This document shows, in pieces, positions 35,401 through 48,422 of a DNA stretch of 64,000 nucleotides (the first letter of the stretch is position 1; the number at the start of each line of letters is the position of its first letter). Under the pieces are notes generated by a model, which saw only the letters and a list, made by a program, of their open reading frames with translations, made no database searches and was not told the DNA's origin. Source of the stretch: Chrysoperla carnea (lineage: Eukaryota; Arthropoda; Insecta; Neuroptera; Chrysopidae); assembly GCF_905475395.1 (NCBI RefSeq), contig NC_058338.1:37640935-37704934 (forward strand), written 5' to 3'. Made by a program: the position numbers and the translations under genes.

Positions 35401-38400
35401 TTACGCAATTGTCATTTGATCGCATACAAATGATTGAGCAGATTTGTAATCATTGGATTGGTATGGTCATTATATCTATATATTTATTTTTAAACTAATT
35501 TAATTACTGTTATTTTAGGTCCTGCTAGTTTTACATTTTATGCAACCGATTCTGAGGTTCAATACATTTTAAACTACATCCAATCAATTGATGTTTTAAA
35601 ATATCGTAAAAATATTGCATATCATGTAGTTTATAAGGATGGTGTAAGTAAATTTATAGATATCGAACAATATAAAGAAAAAGATGATGGTACTTACATT
35701 TTGGCATATTTATCAAAACATCATCCAAAGGGTTAACCTGAACGTTATATTTCCTTCATTTTTTTCTAAAAGACTAGCTGTCCTTCATTACCCCCCCCCC
35801 CCCCCCCCCCCGAAATTAAACTGAATTACTCCGAGTGTTCCTTTATTCGTTTGGAATAACGGTCCCACAAACAACTACTATCATATCTTTGACCTGCAAG
35901 CTTTACGACTCGAACACAGCTTTTCATTCATGAAGACTTTAATTTAGCAGGAAATATTTCACACTGTTTGAAAATGACTATATTAGACGAAAAATGTCAT
36001 GTTTTAAATTATTAAAATATTTAAATAAAATAAAAGGGGATTAAGCAAAGAAAATTGGAAGTTTTTTCTTCAAATCCAAAAATATGGGGTTCCAAGAAGT
36101 AAAGCTCTCTACAATTATTTAGCAGGAAACGTTCATAAAAGTTATTTTAAACTATTTTCCATACAATGTTTCATTTTGAACTTCATCCAAAATTAAACAA
36201 CACTGATTCTTTTGAATTTTATAAATTTTTAGGATGTGTATCCAGTAAATTATTTACGAAATGTTGGACTACAAAATGTGAACACGCCATTTGTTTTTTT
36301 AACCGATATTGATTTTCTACCAATGAATGGATTGTACTTGTCGTTGAAAAGATACATTTTAAAATGGTTCACATCATATAAAGATAAAAAGGTAAAAGTT
36401 ACTAATTCTTTAAAGAGTAAGCGGTACACTAGAGACAGATTAATTTTGATTGCTCTGTATGCACTGACAGAGCCATGAGATGCTACAAAAAGGCTCCGCT
36501 AGAATGTTGAGTTTAACAAGTTTGTTTAAACATGCGCTTAAGTTGTTTTAAAATTGCATCCGAAATAAGAAAAAATTTTACACTTGTACAAACGTTAACA
36601 ATTTAGGAGAGTAAGAGATTATAACCTGAAAATTTCCCATGCTAGTTTTGTGAGGTTTACGCTATTGACCGAAACATTGATGGTTTATTCTCTTCTATCA
36701 TCTGGGCTATTGAGATCCAACGAAAATTATTCGTTCAAAGATATCGCAAGCTCAGTAAATAATGGAAATTTCAAACACTTTAGGATAAAGAATGGATTAA
36801 TTTATTAAAAGAAATTTCTATGAGCTCGCGACTTAATATAATTCGATTCTGATAGTGCTAGGGTACCGTATTCTTTTTAATTAGATATTAAAAATGGGTG
36901 CAAACAATTTTGTGTATTCTTATAGGCTTTAGTAATTCCAGCATTTGAAACACAACGATATCGATTTTCGTATCCACAAACTAAAGATCAGTTACTAAAT
37001 ATGCTCAATCAATCAATGTTATTTACATTTCGATATCATGTATGGACCAAGGGTCACGAATCTACAAACTATAAGAAGTGGAAAACAGCAACTCTTCCTT
37101 ACAAGGTAACAACTACTTATTCTTTCTTCACTAAAAAAAAGTGAACATTTCTTAGCTTTATTGATTTGAAACTCATAGGATTTATGATGTTTTAAAATTA
37201 AATAAATTGATCATTGACCTAATCTTATTAACTTTTTTACGCAATAGATCCAATGGCAACCAGATTTTGAGCCATATGTTGTGATACCAAATAACAGGGA
37301 TATAGTACCATTGTATGATACTCGATTTGTTGGTTTCGGATGGAATAAAGTATCCCATATCATGGAGTTAAATGCATTACAATACGAGTTTATAGTATTG
37401 CCTGATTGTTACACGATACATTTACCTCATGCACCTAGTTACGATATTGTAAAATTTCGCCACTCAACTACGTATCGACGGTAAGTATTATTTATTAATT
37501 AAGAACCACGTTATTTTGACCTCTATTTCGAGATGGCAAGAGGATAGAAAATTTATTTTATACTTTTATCGGACAAGGACTCGTATTTCAGTCGCTCTTC
37601 TAATAAATCAAGGTTAAGTGCTGAAAAAAATAGTTTTTTGGAAAATATCTTTTTTCACTCAGTTAACGCTAATTGAGCTAATTAGGTGATAAAACTAATA
37701 CCAAAATTTAGTTTGTACCTTCCATATTTCGTACAAATTTTGGACTAAATTAAATATACTCCTGATTGATTACATAAATATAGAGTATAAAAGATAGCAA
37801 TTGAATAAATATTGATATTTAATAAAAATGCGTATAGTTCAATTCAATTCCAGTATACAAAGGAAAATTTAACAACTCTCAATTCTTCTTTACAAATATT
37901 TTAAAATCACACACTTATCTTTAAATTGCGTTACTTTTTATTGAAATTTTATATTATAAAAAGTGGTTGTATAATCATCCCTAACTACTTCATAATGCTA
38001 ACGTTGTTATTATATCATTATTATACATTTTTTCTTTCAATTACAGATAATGTCTTTATACTTTTAAGTTTAGGATTCTGTAGCCAATATTACATTGTTA
38101 AAATCTCAGGTTAAAATAAATTATAAAATCGCAAATAGTGCAATAAATATCACTGTGTAACTACTTCGAAACTTTTCTTTTTTAACACGCTTTTATTAGC
38201 TTTACTTTTAACTTCAAACAATGTAATAAAATCGTAGTAGTCAATTTTACAAAGAGTACATTATCTCTAACTCTACATTAAGCGAATACTTTTCAAATTG
38301 ATATTAAAACGATAGTTCAGAGAAGTATGGAAAATAAAAAGGCGGGGGTTATTATTAGAAAGATCAAAACCTAGCAATATAGTTCGTGAAATTGTACCTA

Positions 38401-39781
38401 ACCGTTAAATTTGAAACAAAATTTAATGAATACTACAGTATCATTTGCGTTTTTATAGGATTGCCACTTGATCAGTTATTAAATATTGTCAGACCCTTCG
38501 CAGATTACTTACCCATCATCATCCAACTTCAATCAATAATCATGCGATAACTTTTTTTCTAAGTGTCATTTTGTGTATGTATGTAGTGTTACGCTTTATT
38601 CGAGTAGAAAAAAAATATTGCAAAACCCGATGTTTTTACAATTATTCTAGCAAAATTATAAAAAAAGTGTCAATGCTCTTTAAAAAAAAGCCTAAAGCTG
38701 GGAATACACGTAACGCTATACCTGAACCTTAAACTTGCACAAGTATACGTGACAGGTATACCTGGACAGGCTAGAGCTCACAAACGCTACGGTAAACCGG
38801 AAGATATCTACTCAATCGAGAAAAAATAAAAAAACGACATTGCCTCTGCTAATAGCTAGTTGTCTGGCAATTCAAATTTTGATTCCTTTCCGGTCGCCGG
38901 CACAGGTCGCTACGCCTGCACAGGTTGCCCTGCAGTGGCTGACACACATTATCCAAATTATCTATACATGTGACCGGATCCGGTAAGCCCGCCCGGTATA
39001 CCGTTATGTGTATGGCTAGCCTAAGGATACAATTTTGCAGTCGAAAATGTCGAATTTGATTTACTCATTTTTATTTTTATTTTCTGTAATCAATTTTTTT
39101 AAACGAACGCCTATTACACAGAAAACCAGTTCAGAACTCTACAAGAAGGATTCCAACCTATACCCTTTTCTTGCAGGCCCAGCGTCGTTCTAACTGAGTT
39201 ATCGAAGCCCCACGATAACTAAAATGTAAAATTTATATATATCTTTTTTTCAAATGATGAATACTTATTAACTGTTTTTATTGTTTATTTTTCTGTACTC
39301 GAAATATTTTGGATTCTAGAAAGCTTGTACGAGTATTTTAAAAATAATTAAATCAATACAAAAAAAAAAATGGTCTCGGCAAATTAATTATCATAGAATT
39401 TTAATAAGTAACGTAGTCGTCTTATTATAAGTTCCACCCCGAATTATCGTTTTTACAATAGATGGATTATCGTACGAGCACAATATTATAGATATTTCCT
39501 TATCCTTAACTAACTCCACCCAACTTTACCTTTAGGTCCATGTGAATTTAGCGTTATTACAATAAGCAGTTTCGATAAAATAGCTGCAACATGTAATAAT
39601 ATATATTATGTATATGTGCTCTTTTTCCCACATTTAAATATCATATTTATATCCATATATTTATTATTATAGATGTTTGAAAGTATTCAAAGATGAATTC
39701 ATAAGGGAATTGAAAAGAAAATATTCAAATACAGAAGAAGCAACAGCATCAACAGTGGTACCAGCAACAACAATGAATTGA
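32444..39781 (+). CDS. LARGE: LARGE xylosyl- and glucuronyltransferase
   Basis: The exons are 32444-32659, 33073-33287, 33575-33660, 33724-33973, 34618-34776, 35277-35460, 35519-35643, 36233-36391, 36926-37105, 37248-37480 and 39673-39781; phases agree throughout. These give 638 residues from [16 protein letters not shown] to the stop. The first half is GT8 (xylosyltransferase) with the metal-binding DTD in [12 protein letters not shown] and [27 protein letters not shown] and IHWNSPRKL. The second half is GT49 (glucuronyltransferase) with DID in [37 protein letters not shown] and [15 protein letters not shown]. The order and motifs match vertebrate LARGE1/2, which extend the Xyl-GlcA matriglycan chain on alpha-dystroglycan in the Golgi. 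The tail ([15 protein letters not shown]) is unlike the vertebrate one. A poly(A) signal is at 39957. The N-terminal anchor is described separately at 29729. Confidence 0.94.
34874..35200 (+). mobile_element. Non-autonomous Helitron-like element
   Basis: It begins with TC after an A and ends with GCGCAGCTAG before a T, matching Helitron rules (A^TC...CTRR^T). The body has the familiar dispersed text GAAAGTTTGGATGGATGG, TTTGTTACTCAATC, GGATGAAGTTTTTCACAGAG and ACCCCGCGAGGCGCAGCTAG. It is 327 bp, in the LARGE intron 34777-35276, with no coding capacity. Shorter relatives are at 4985-6150. A SINE with a LINE-derived tail is the alternative reading. Confidence 0.65.
35791..35811. repeat. 21-nt poly-C run
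   Basis: Twenty-one uninterrupted C in a LARGE intron, striking in such AT-rich DNA. The length may be imprecise because homopolymers are error-prone in sequencing. Confidence 0.9.
38698..39019. mobile_element. Non-autonomous TIR transposon, 322 bp, GC-richer
   Basis: Ends CTGGGAATACACGTAACG and (from the right) CTAGCCATACACATAACG match at 14 of 18 positions. The flanks CCTAAAG (38691-38697) and CCTAAGG (39020-39026) look like a 7-bp target duplication with one change. It lies in the last LARGE intron and has no coding capacity. Its GC-richer interior (CGGTCGCCGGCACAGGTCGC) stands out. Confidence 0.7.
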
Positions 39782-42700
39782 CGAAAAAAATACCTAACAT
39801 AAAAATGAATCTTTATATATTATATAATACGTTTCTCAAAAAGAACTTTGCCAGTTCTTTTTACTTCTATGATGCAAAACCTGAATGTATACACAGTATA
39901 GTTATATAAATTTTCTTTTATACATATTTCAATATTTTAATTTTTTTTCTTCGGAAAATAAACCCTATCCACAAAAAATAATCCAATACTTTTAGGTTAA
40001 GAACAGATAAAATTCCCTAACAAATACTGGTGAACCCGATTTTGGTATATATCTTTCTTTAGCTATTATAAAAAAGGTGCAGAAAGTTTAACCCAGAATA
40101 CGGTTTGTGTCGTGAACTATAATCAAGTCACTGTGTTGAACTATTTGCTATGATTAAAGTTATGTTGCAGCCTACTTTATTGACATTCCGAATGTGGAAG
40201 AAGTTTTAGAAGGTTTAATACGAGTTTTGCTGGTCCGGGTTTGAGGCCCCCGTGCACGATACCGTCTAGCCTTTGGTAACTATACCACTGATAAGGCTAT
40301 GTCTTATGGTAGTAACATTATGTAAATAATTTCTATATACTACTACTACTGCAAAAAATCGTATCCTAAAATGGACTTTTTTATTGAACTATTTCTTGCT
40401 GGGTGACATTAAAATAACAGTTTTTAGGAAGCATCATAAAATTCTTCCTCAAACTATCTAAGAAAAATATTTATTAAAAGGGTACTTTTTTCTTTGATGT
40501 ATTCTAGAATTAAATAATATTTAAGTATTTAGGTTGTATATTTTCGAGTGATAAACGTTTAGAAAATTTTCTTTTATAAATATGTATGTATAAACAGAAG
40601 TCGGTCACATCTAATCAGTAATCCTAAAATAACTGCATTAATACACGTTTTTGTAGATAATTTGTGCTTCGTAAATATTTAGATTTTATAGTGAATTTAA
40701 TGTATGTTTTTTATACATTAGGTAAACTGTAATTTTAAGATTAAAAGTTTTTTCGTAACCTTTCTAAGTTATTTATTTTTAAGAATTGTGTTAAAGTGCC
40801 AAAGAATATATTAATCCTCCGTATTATAAGAAACTAGGTTACAATTGCAATAAATATCGAGCAATAGGTAGGTAAGGAAATAATGGAGTTCAAAATTAAG
40901 CTCACTCTATTACACAAGGGATCAAAGTGGTATTTTTCCCATTTTGAGTAAAACAAAGTTTAAGTAACTTTTATTGATAAAAATTTAAAAAACGTATTTT
41001 TTACAGGACAAGCTATTATTGTACTAAAAAATAGAATAAATACTAAAAAATAGAATAATTTTGCAGGAGTTTATAAAATAGAAACTTTTTACTCATACAT
41101 AACTACTCGAAAATGCTTGAGTGTTGAGGGCGAAAAATCGATCTAGTTAGGTTTCATTTTTAGAAAACTTCGTTTTATCCATGTTTTCAGGGAAAACTGA
41201 AATATTGACTGCAAAATGTGACTCTTCCTGGCATCTATTGGCGACGAAATATTTTAAATGGTTCTTATATTAGTGATAAAATTTGTGCCTAAAAAAATAC
41301 CGAATTAAGCTCGGTCATCCAGGTTCTCTGTATATTATATAAGGTAGCAGTCTGGAAATTTGCACGTTCTTTTACATCTTTATCAATGATTTTGCTTTTT
41401 TTGGTATGTTTTTAATATCTAAAGGATGCAAAATTAAAACTTTTGAATTAATGTTACAACGTTTCAATATTTTCATATAATTATGATGGTTTGAAGTATA
41501 GACGCCTTAAAAAGATCACTAGCGCCTGTGATTTCGCATTTCCAGATCATCTGAAATAAATAAATCGGATGGATTATTATTAAGGGATGGAAAAAAAGAA
41601 ATACTTATCCCAACTGACGAGAAAATCTTTAAGGTTTCAAGAACAATTTTTTAATTTTAAAACTCGTTACTTTCATAACTCATCTATGCGTGGGGCTTAT
41701 AATATACCTTCAATTTCTTGCTAGGCATCATTCTCAGCAACATTTTCTAATTAAAAAAATGGATTTTTCCAAACCAAGTAACCACAAATATGTATAATTG
41801 AATTTTATGTGAAAGAATTGAAAATAAAAATAAAATTTGCTAATAGTTTTTTATTCAACAACTCAATTTTAGTCATTAACCACGATTCAATTCCCGCAAC
41901 ATAGTAATCTAGAATTTTATTCAACAATACTACGTGTGCATTTTTTATATATTCGAATACATTCATTAATAAAAATTTTAAAAAAGGAACTAAACGTACC
42001 TGTAAGCTTAGACAAACACATACCTACCTACATCGGTATATAAAAAAATAAATCAATTTAATAAATAAATCAACTGATTTACTAGTTGTAGGCAACTAGA
42101 TGTACACATATACATAATATGTAAAGGAAATTACACTAAAATATAATATGTATACGTTTTGTGCAGTAGTCAAGTAATAAAGAAGAAAAACTCATAAAAC
42201 AACAAATCATTGCAATGTTTGTAGTTGTATTATGCTATTACACAATTTATTGCACACTAAACTTTTGCACTTACTGCAATAAATTATTTATGTTGCTGTT
42301 AGTTTAGTATCTTTCTATACACTATGGCTACTAATAGTACTACAGTTAGTAACGCCAAGCTGTAATATTAACAATGACAGGCCATACACGAATTTTTACT
42401 TAAAAATAAATAGTTGATATATGTCGTTTGACATAATCACAAAAATTAATATAATTGCAGCTAATAATTCATAATTACTGGCTGCAAATGAAAGCTAGGA
42501 ACTAAAAATAAATGAACAACCAAGCTTTTTCTTTACGTATTACTTTTTAAAATCTAAATATATCTTACAAGTAGTCTTTAAATTGTGATCGATTCAGTTC
42601 CCAGATAGATTAGTAAAGAAAATAACTTGAATCTTACAGAGGTAAAACTTAAAAAAAAGTCCTTTATCGAAAGTACACAAGTATTTTGATTTTGTAACTC

Positions 42701-44190
42701 ATAACAAGAATATTAATCAATAATATATGATCGTACCAATTAAATTGCACTAGCGCTTATCTACTAGACTACAACGTAGGTTCGGGTACAGAATGGTGTA
42801 CGCAAATTTGACGCATTATAAAACATTATTTCTTTTAAGATATCCCCTGAAAAAATCGGAGAGAAAAGTTTCGGATCCAAGATCTGAGATCAAGTTAATA
42901 AAAATAGCAAAAATATATTGTAAATTTAACAAAATTTATTAAAAATTTATTAAGAACGTTTATTACAGTTAGAGGGGTAAACGCTATGAGAGGAAAGAAG
43001 GCAAGATATTAAAAATCTGACAACATCGTACCCTTATTCCTTGTATATGTATCTCTGCATCACAAAATCTGCACAAAGGAAATGTAAAAAAGGTGCCATA
43101 CTTTTTTCTCTAGAATGTATTTGGTGAATACATGATATATACATGTCATAACTATTTTTAATAAACCTTAGAAATTTTCAACCTTAAAAACCTTAGAATT
43201 CTTACTGAATTAATAAAAATAATAATCAACTAGTGTAGATTTTGTGACGCAGGGTACACAAATGCGCGGTATGCATGATTATGAAACTATGCTAGTTTTC
43301 AAGAATATGTGTCTGTTTCTAGTTTGTTTTTCTTATAGAAATAATTAGTATTGGAGAAATATTTTCTTATAGAAATAATTAGTACGGAGTATTTTGAAAC
43401 CCTAGTTACATATCATTTTGGTTAGAATGAAAATTAGAACAATTTGTAAAGTTTATTTTTTTGAAGCAAAATTTAAAGAAATCCATCCAGAGTATGTGAT
43501 AGCAAAAAGTAATAAATCTTGAACAAATTTGTATAGTTTCCTTATGTTCCAATAAACATTTTTACAAAGCTTCAATAATTTTTTTAACGAATTTCTCTAT
43601 ATAATGAACGTCCTAAATAAATGTTCCAAAGATTAAATTTTTGCTTTCCATTCCAGATAAATTTGGCAAATAAAAGCTGTGTGCCGTTCACACAAGATTT
43701 TTTATAATAATCTCTAATTTTGCACATCGTTGTTTTTAATGTTATTAAGTGATATTGAAAATGTGTATATGGTCGACTATTAACAACGTCCAATATAAAA
43801 GCTGTTAAAATGCCAATTTGTCGCTAATAAATATCAATAGGAAAGAGAACATTGTAGTAACGGAATTGGATATATAGTAATTTATTATTTGTAATCAATT
43901 TGTTATAATTTTAATTTCTCAGAAGTTTTATACATCAATTTTAAGTAAGGAAGTAACCACATGCAAACAAAATATTTTCGATCACTAAATCAAACTTGAT
44001 GGTTACAGGAAATAGTGATTAAAAGTAATTCGAGGTAAAAAGAAGCTTTTTTTATATCTTAATAGAATCATTTATTTATCAAACATTTTGAAGAATTATT
44101 ATTTAAAAAAAAATTAAATATCTCGTATATTATTCAAGTAAATGCTTTAACAAATTTTTTAACAAATCACAACCATTTATCTAAATCTAA
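39782..44190. other. LARGE 3' UTR and long gene-free stretch between convergent genes
   Basis: The LARGE 3' UTR ends near the AATAAA at 39957. A minus-strand AATAAA (44071-44076) marks the end of SPH1. Between them are only short direct duplications (near 41020-41060 and 43325-43385) and scattered unrelated open frames, the longest 69 codons (43584-43793, minus) without motifs. No gene is supported. Confidence 0.6.
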
Positions 44191-47100
44191 TTATCTAATT
44201 TGAGAGTTTATCCAAGGTAATAAGGCTGATACATTCGTATAAACTCCTGGAATATCCGGCTCACCACATCGAATACCCCATGATACTAAGCCCACCACAG
44301 TCCACTGATGATTCGTACTTTCACATACTAACGGTGCTCCCCCATCGCCCTAATATTACAAATTACAATAAATTTAATTGATAATTACTGCAAATATATT
44401 ACTTACCAGGCATGCATCCATCATTGGTCGCCCACCTGCACATAAAAAGCTCATATATAATTGAAAATTGTTTCCTAATTCGGTTCGCCGTAACAAATTT
44501 TCACACATTGCTGGATCTACAACTGGAACTTGCACCTCACGTAGTATTGGTTGAAAATTGCCTGCCATTAGCGAATCAAAACCCCAACCAGCTACCCAAC
44601 ATCTGCAACATAATTTTGACATCAGTTCCATTAATCATAATTTACGTACTCAACATCTTTATCGTGTAGTTTTCAGTTTTTATTCAACATTGCATAGTAC
44701 TTACTCTTGATTAACGAAAGAGGTTGACGGTGATGGTAGACAAGCTGTATTGATTGCAGGATTAGTTCCTAATTGTACATCCGGTGTTATTTCAACTATT
44801 GCTAGATCATTATGTAAATCAAATGGATTGTAATTTGGATGTGCTACTACGTCCACAATTTGATATTCTTCAGGTTTTATAGGTTCAACTGTCCCAATGG
44901 CGTCCCAATCTCCAAGTCGAACTTTCAATTCAGAATCAGCACTGGAACAATGCATAAGAAACAATAAAAAAACACTGTTTATAATCGGCGGTTTACCAAA
45001 GTATTTAATACCACCATCGTGTTCAGAGTGATTTTTACTATAAGAATCGTCAATCAGCCATGTTGTTCAAGAATTAGTCGAAAAAGAATTTTCACTACCT
45101 ACTTAATCCCAAGAAATTGGAAAGTAGGATTGGTTTGTGATAGTATGCCGACATTATATTCATTTTATTACTATACTTTCTGACCTGCCTATACTTATAA
45201 ACGTATAAACAAAGTCATTGAACCTGTTCAAAATAACAAAAAGCGCTGACTTTTCGACAGCGTGCCAATTTTGCATACACAAACCATATTGTCCACCACA
45301 ATTGATATCAATCTTTTTTTTAATAAAAAATCAAATTGGCTGATATAATGAAATTCAAGATGGCGACTACTGCTTTTGTGCTTCGTAGGAGAAAATTATA
45401 GGAAGTCTTTCGAAGCATTCCCTACATTTGATTAAAACTTTTTACTAATTTTAAATACAATTTTTCTCAGCGAAACTTAGTAACTTTTCTTGGACGATAT
45501 TACAGTGTTATAAGTGATTCATAATTTGGTTTGATTAACTTACTTTTCGGATAAAATATACTCATTCACCCTATGAGCAACAGTCAAAACATGACGATTA
45601 CTGATTAAAACACCAGTAGAAACAAAATCGTTGTCCATAGTTAATATTGCTGCAACCCAAGGGTAATCACCATATCGAGCTTGTCCAGGCTCAACCATAA
45701 TGTTAGATGGAATAGTTGCGCGTATACCACATCCTGTTATATTCACTAATTGCATCTCTGTACCTGCTGGAGTAATTACATTTGCTGCTCTGTTTCCTGG
45801 ACAACAATATATTGATCCGTTGGGACAATTCTAAAAGAAATGTATTCGTTTATTGATTAAAAATTCAGTCTAATAATATGGTCCTAAATCAGGAGCCCGA
45901 TGTATAGCATTCTTTCGCACATACAAGTATGTAAAAAATAGAATATTATCGTTGCCCGTAGTTATTTTGGTATTTTGGAAAGAAGACTGGGGGAATATGT
46001 CACGGAAAAGAAATTTATGCAAAAAGTTTGGTACCAAAGTGCATATACTACTAAAACTCAACGATCGTAAGTTTTTTGTGACTGTAATTATATTTCATCT
46101 GCAAATCATTCCATTAAAATGACTTTTATTTTGGAAATATCCATTGCTAAGTGTGTCTTAATGTTTCCCAGAACATTACCTCCCAGAAAGTTTCGCAGAA
46201 AGTCACCGTCGTTTTAATACAAGAAGAGATAGAATACGACGAAGACAAGAATACATTGTTCCTTTTGGACATTACATTACTGTTGCAGTTTTGTTATTGA
46301 GAGTTAAAAAAATATTTTGTTCATAACAATTTATTTAATTCAAAGAAATACGTGATTCACTAATTGCACTCGTTTGAATGTTGCATTAGAAAGAACAAAA
46401 TTGATCCAAATAGATAGAATTTCCAACAAAAAATTCCTTAGTTTTTTCTTTAAGAATATGAAATTAAAATGTTTTTAATTCATAGTAGAGAATTATTATA
46501 TTTTAAAATATCTTCCTGAATTTTGGAAACTACATTTACGAAATAATTAACAAAAATTTAATCTGTTTTATAGAATTCCCTGTTTGCATGTTACTGTATT
46601 CAATTTAACTTACAGGCGTCACAATCCTCAGGTCAATAACACCACTTCCATCAGTTATAGATGCACATGATGTTACATTGTAGCAACCACAGCCAGCTGT
46701 GTTGTTCTGATTTGTTGGTGGAGCAGTTGTAACATTAGTTGGAGGTGCGGTTGTTGGAGGAGCAGTTGTTACATTAGTTGGAGGAGCTGTTGTTACATTA
46801 CGTGGAGGTGCTGTTGTTGGAGGAGCAGTTGTTACATTAGTTGGTGGAGCTGTTGTTGGAGTAGTTGTATTTTGAGGACAACAATACAACATTCCATATG
46901 GGCATGGAGTCTACATGAAACAAAAAACAATATCCACTTACAAGAAGAGTTTAAAACGTAACATTGTAAATCTGTTGACATTTTTAAAACTTTTGTCATT
47001 TATTTGTTTTTTATTGTTCGGGAAAATGGGTAATGAAAACGGACCTCCTTTTCTCTGCAATCAAAATCAGATCTCTGTATATATGCTTGTTAGAAGAGAT

Positions 47101-47978
47101 CGCATTGACAGTTGATTGATAAAAAAATTAACGAAACTATAATAGCAAATTAAGAAATAATTAGTCAAGTAAAATTACATACCGTTCGTGTAGCAGGAAC
47201 TGCTCGATTTCCTGATGCGTCTCTTACATTAGAACATGTCGATACGGCATAACATGCACATCCTGCGAGAGTTAAGGCACGAGCTGTTGTTGTTGTTGGG
47301 GGAGGTATTGTGGTAGCTGTAGACCCAGACACTAAGAAAAGCTAATTACATTAAAGTTGCAAAATATATTTTATTTTATTCTCTGTTGAAATTTAGGTAC
47401 TTTGGACATCCGAGGTACAAACCTGAAGCTACTTAAAGTAATTTAAAATGGATTTTGATAAAAGAAATTTTTCTTTTTCATAATTTGTTCAGTGGTTTCT
47501 GAAATTTATTTATCACGTCATAGAGTCCGAAAAACGGATTTCTTTTTAGATAAAATTTTTCGCAAACCTGCTGCAATGCTGTTGCAAGTAGGAGGTCCGA
47601 TTCTAATTCAAGTAATTAAAATCGAGAAAATTTAACATGCTGATTTGTGAATCAGTTTGCTCTTCTTATCCGTTCGTTTTGAGACGCTCTATATTCTCCT
47701 TTCATTAAAGTAGAAAACATGAAGCGAGTAAATCAAAACTTAATTACCTAATCAAAATTAATACCTACTAATTTGTAAATAATAAACAACATACCTGTTT
47801 GAGATAATATGTTGATTTTTTGTAAAATACTGTTTAGTATATCATCTTTTCCACTTAAAAACTTTGGAACTAATACCTCCACTTCATTCCTAACAATTAA
47901 ATCATTACGATACTGTCGTGATTGTAAAAATAAATTCACAAAAATAATGACACAAATGGGCAAAAATTTTAAATTCAT
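44191..47978 (-). CDS. SPH1: two-CLIP serine protease homologue with Thr/Pro linkers
   Basis: The exons, in gene order, are 47795-47978, 47183-47331, 46614-46910, 45544-45830, 44705-44941, 44407-44602 and 44191-44349; all are GT-AG, phases agree, 502 aa. A signal peptide (MNLKFLPICVIIFVNLFLQS) leads to two six-Cys CLIP-like knots with the pattern CxC-x5-C..(V/I)..TP/RT-x-CPxGxxYCC. The knots are separated by a mucin-like linker made of TNVTTAPPTTAPP units. Then comes a chymotrypsin fold (YGDYPWVAAIL onward). His296 (TVAHR) and Asp351 (HNDLAIVEI) remain, but the catalytic Ser is Gly453 (GDGGAP), so it should be proteolytically inactive. It is predicted to be secreted into haemolymph or matrix. 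Catalytically dead clip-SPHs serve as cofactors in prophenoloxidase activation or as adhesion proteins; which applies is not shown. It is a tandem relative of SPH2. Confidence 0.93.
46671..46880 (-). repeat. Coding Thr/Pro repeat in SPH1
   Basis: Repeats of (N)VTTAPPT(T/N) in several short DNA units, with Asn-x-Thr sequons in most. This is expected to be an O- and N-glycosylated extended linker. Confidence 0.85.
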
Positions 47979-48040
47979 TATTAAATCATCTAAGCCAACA
48001 ATCCTATTACCATTTATATCAGAATAAAAATTCGTCCATG

Positions 48041-48048
48041 TATTTATA
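48041..48048 (-). promoter_or_regulatory. Candidate TATA box of SPH1
   Basis: TATAAATA on the minus strand, 63 bp upstream of the ATG at 47978. A second TATAAA-like hexamer at 48013-48018 is too close to the ATG to be the main one. Confidence 0.35.
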
Positions 48049-48307
48049 GAAAAACGAATTTATATTTAAGAAATAGTTACAAAAATAATGCATTTATTGA
48101 TTTTTGAATATTATCAAAATTGTTTTTATTTAAATTCAAATTAAATGGTTTATTATTATTAAAACTTTATTGCGTAGATGATTAAATTTTAAATGAATAT
48201 ATTTAATATTTATCATGGATATTTATCGAATCTTATGGTTTACTAAATCTAAAATGATATAATTTTGAATAGGCAAAGTGTTAAATCCTTCATTTAGGAA
48301 AAAAAAA

Positions 48308-48422
48308 CATAAACATAAACAATTAATTAATTTATGTATGAATTAAGTAATTCAGGTACCATGAACATAAACATAAACAGTTAATTAATTTATTTATGAA
48401 TTATATATTTCAGGTACCATGA
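48308..48422. repeat. ~58-bp direct tandem duplication
   Basis: Two adjacent copies of 'ATAAACATAAACA(A/G)TTAATTAATTTAT.TATGAATTA..' each ending 'TTCAGGTACCATGAA'. About 250-450 bp upstream of the SPH1 start codon. Confidence 0.85.

Noticed and set aside
43584-43793. 69-codon minus-strand ORF as a gene
   Set aside because: No recognisable motif, no splice partners, and length expected by chance in this much sequence.
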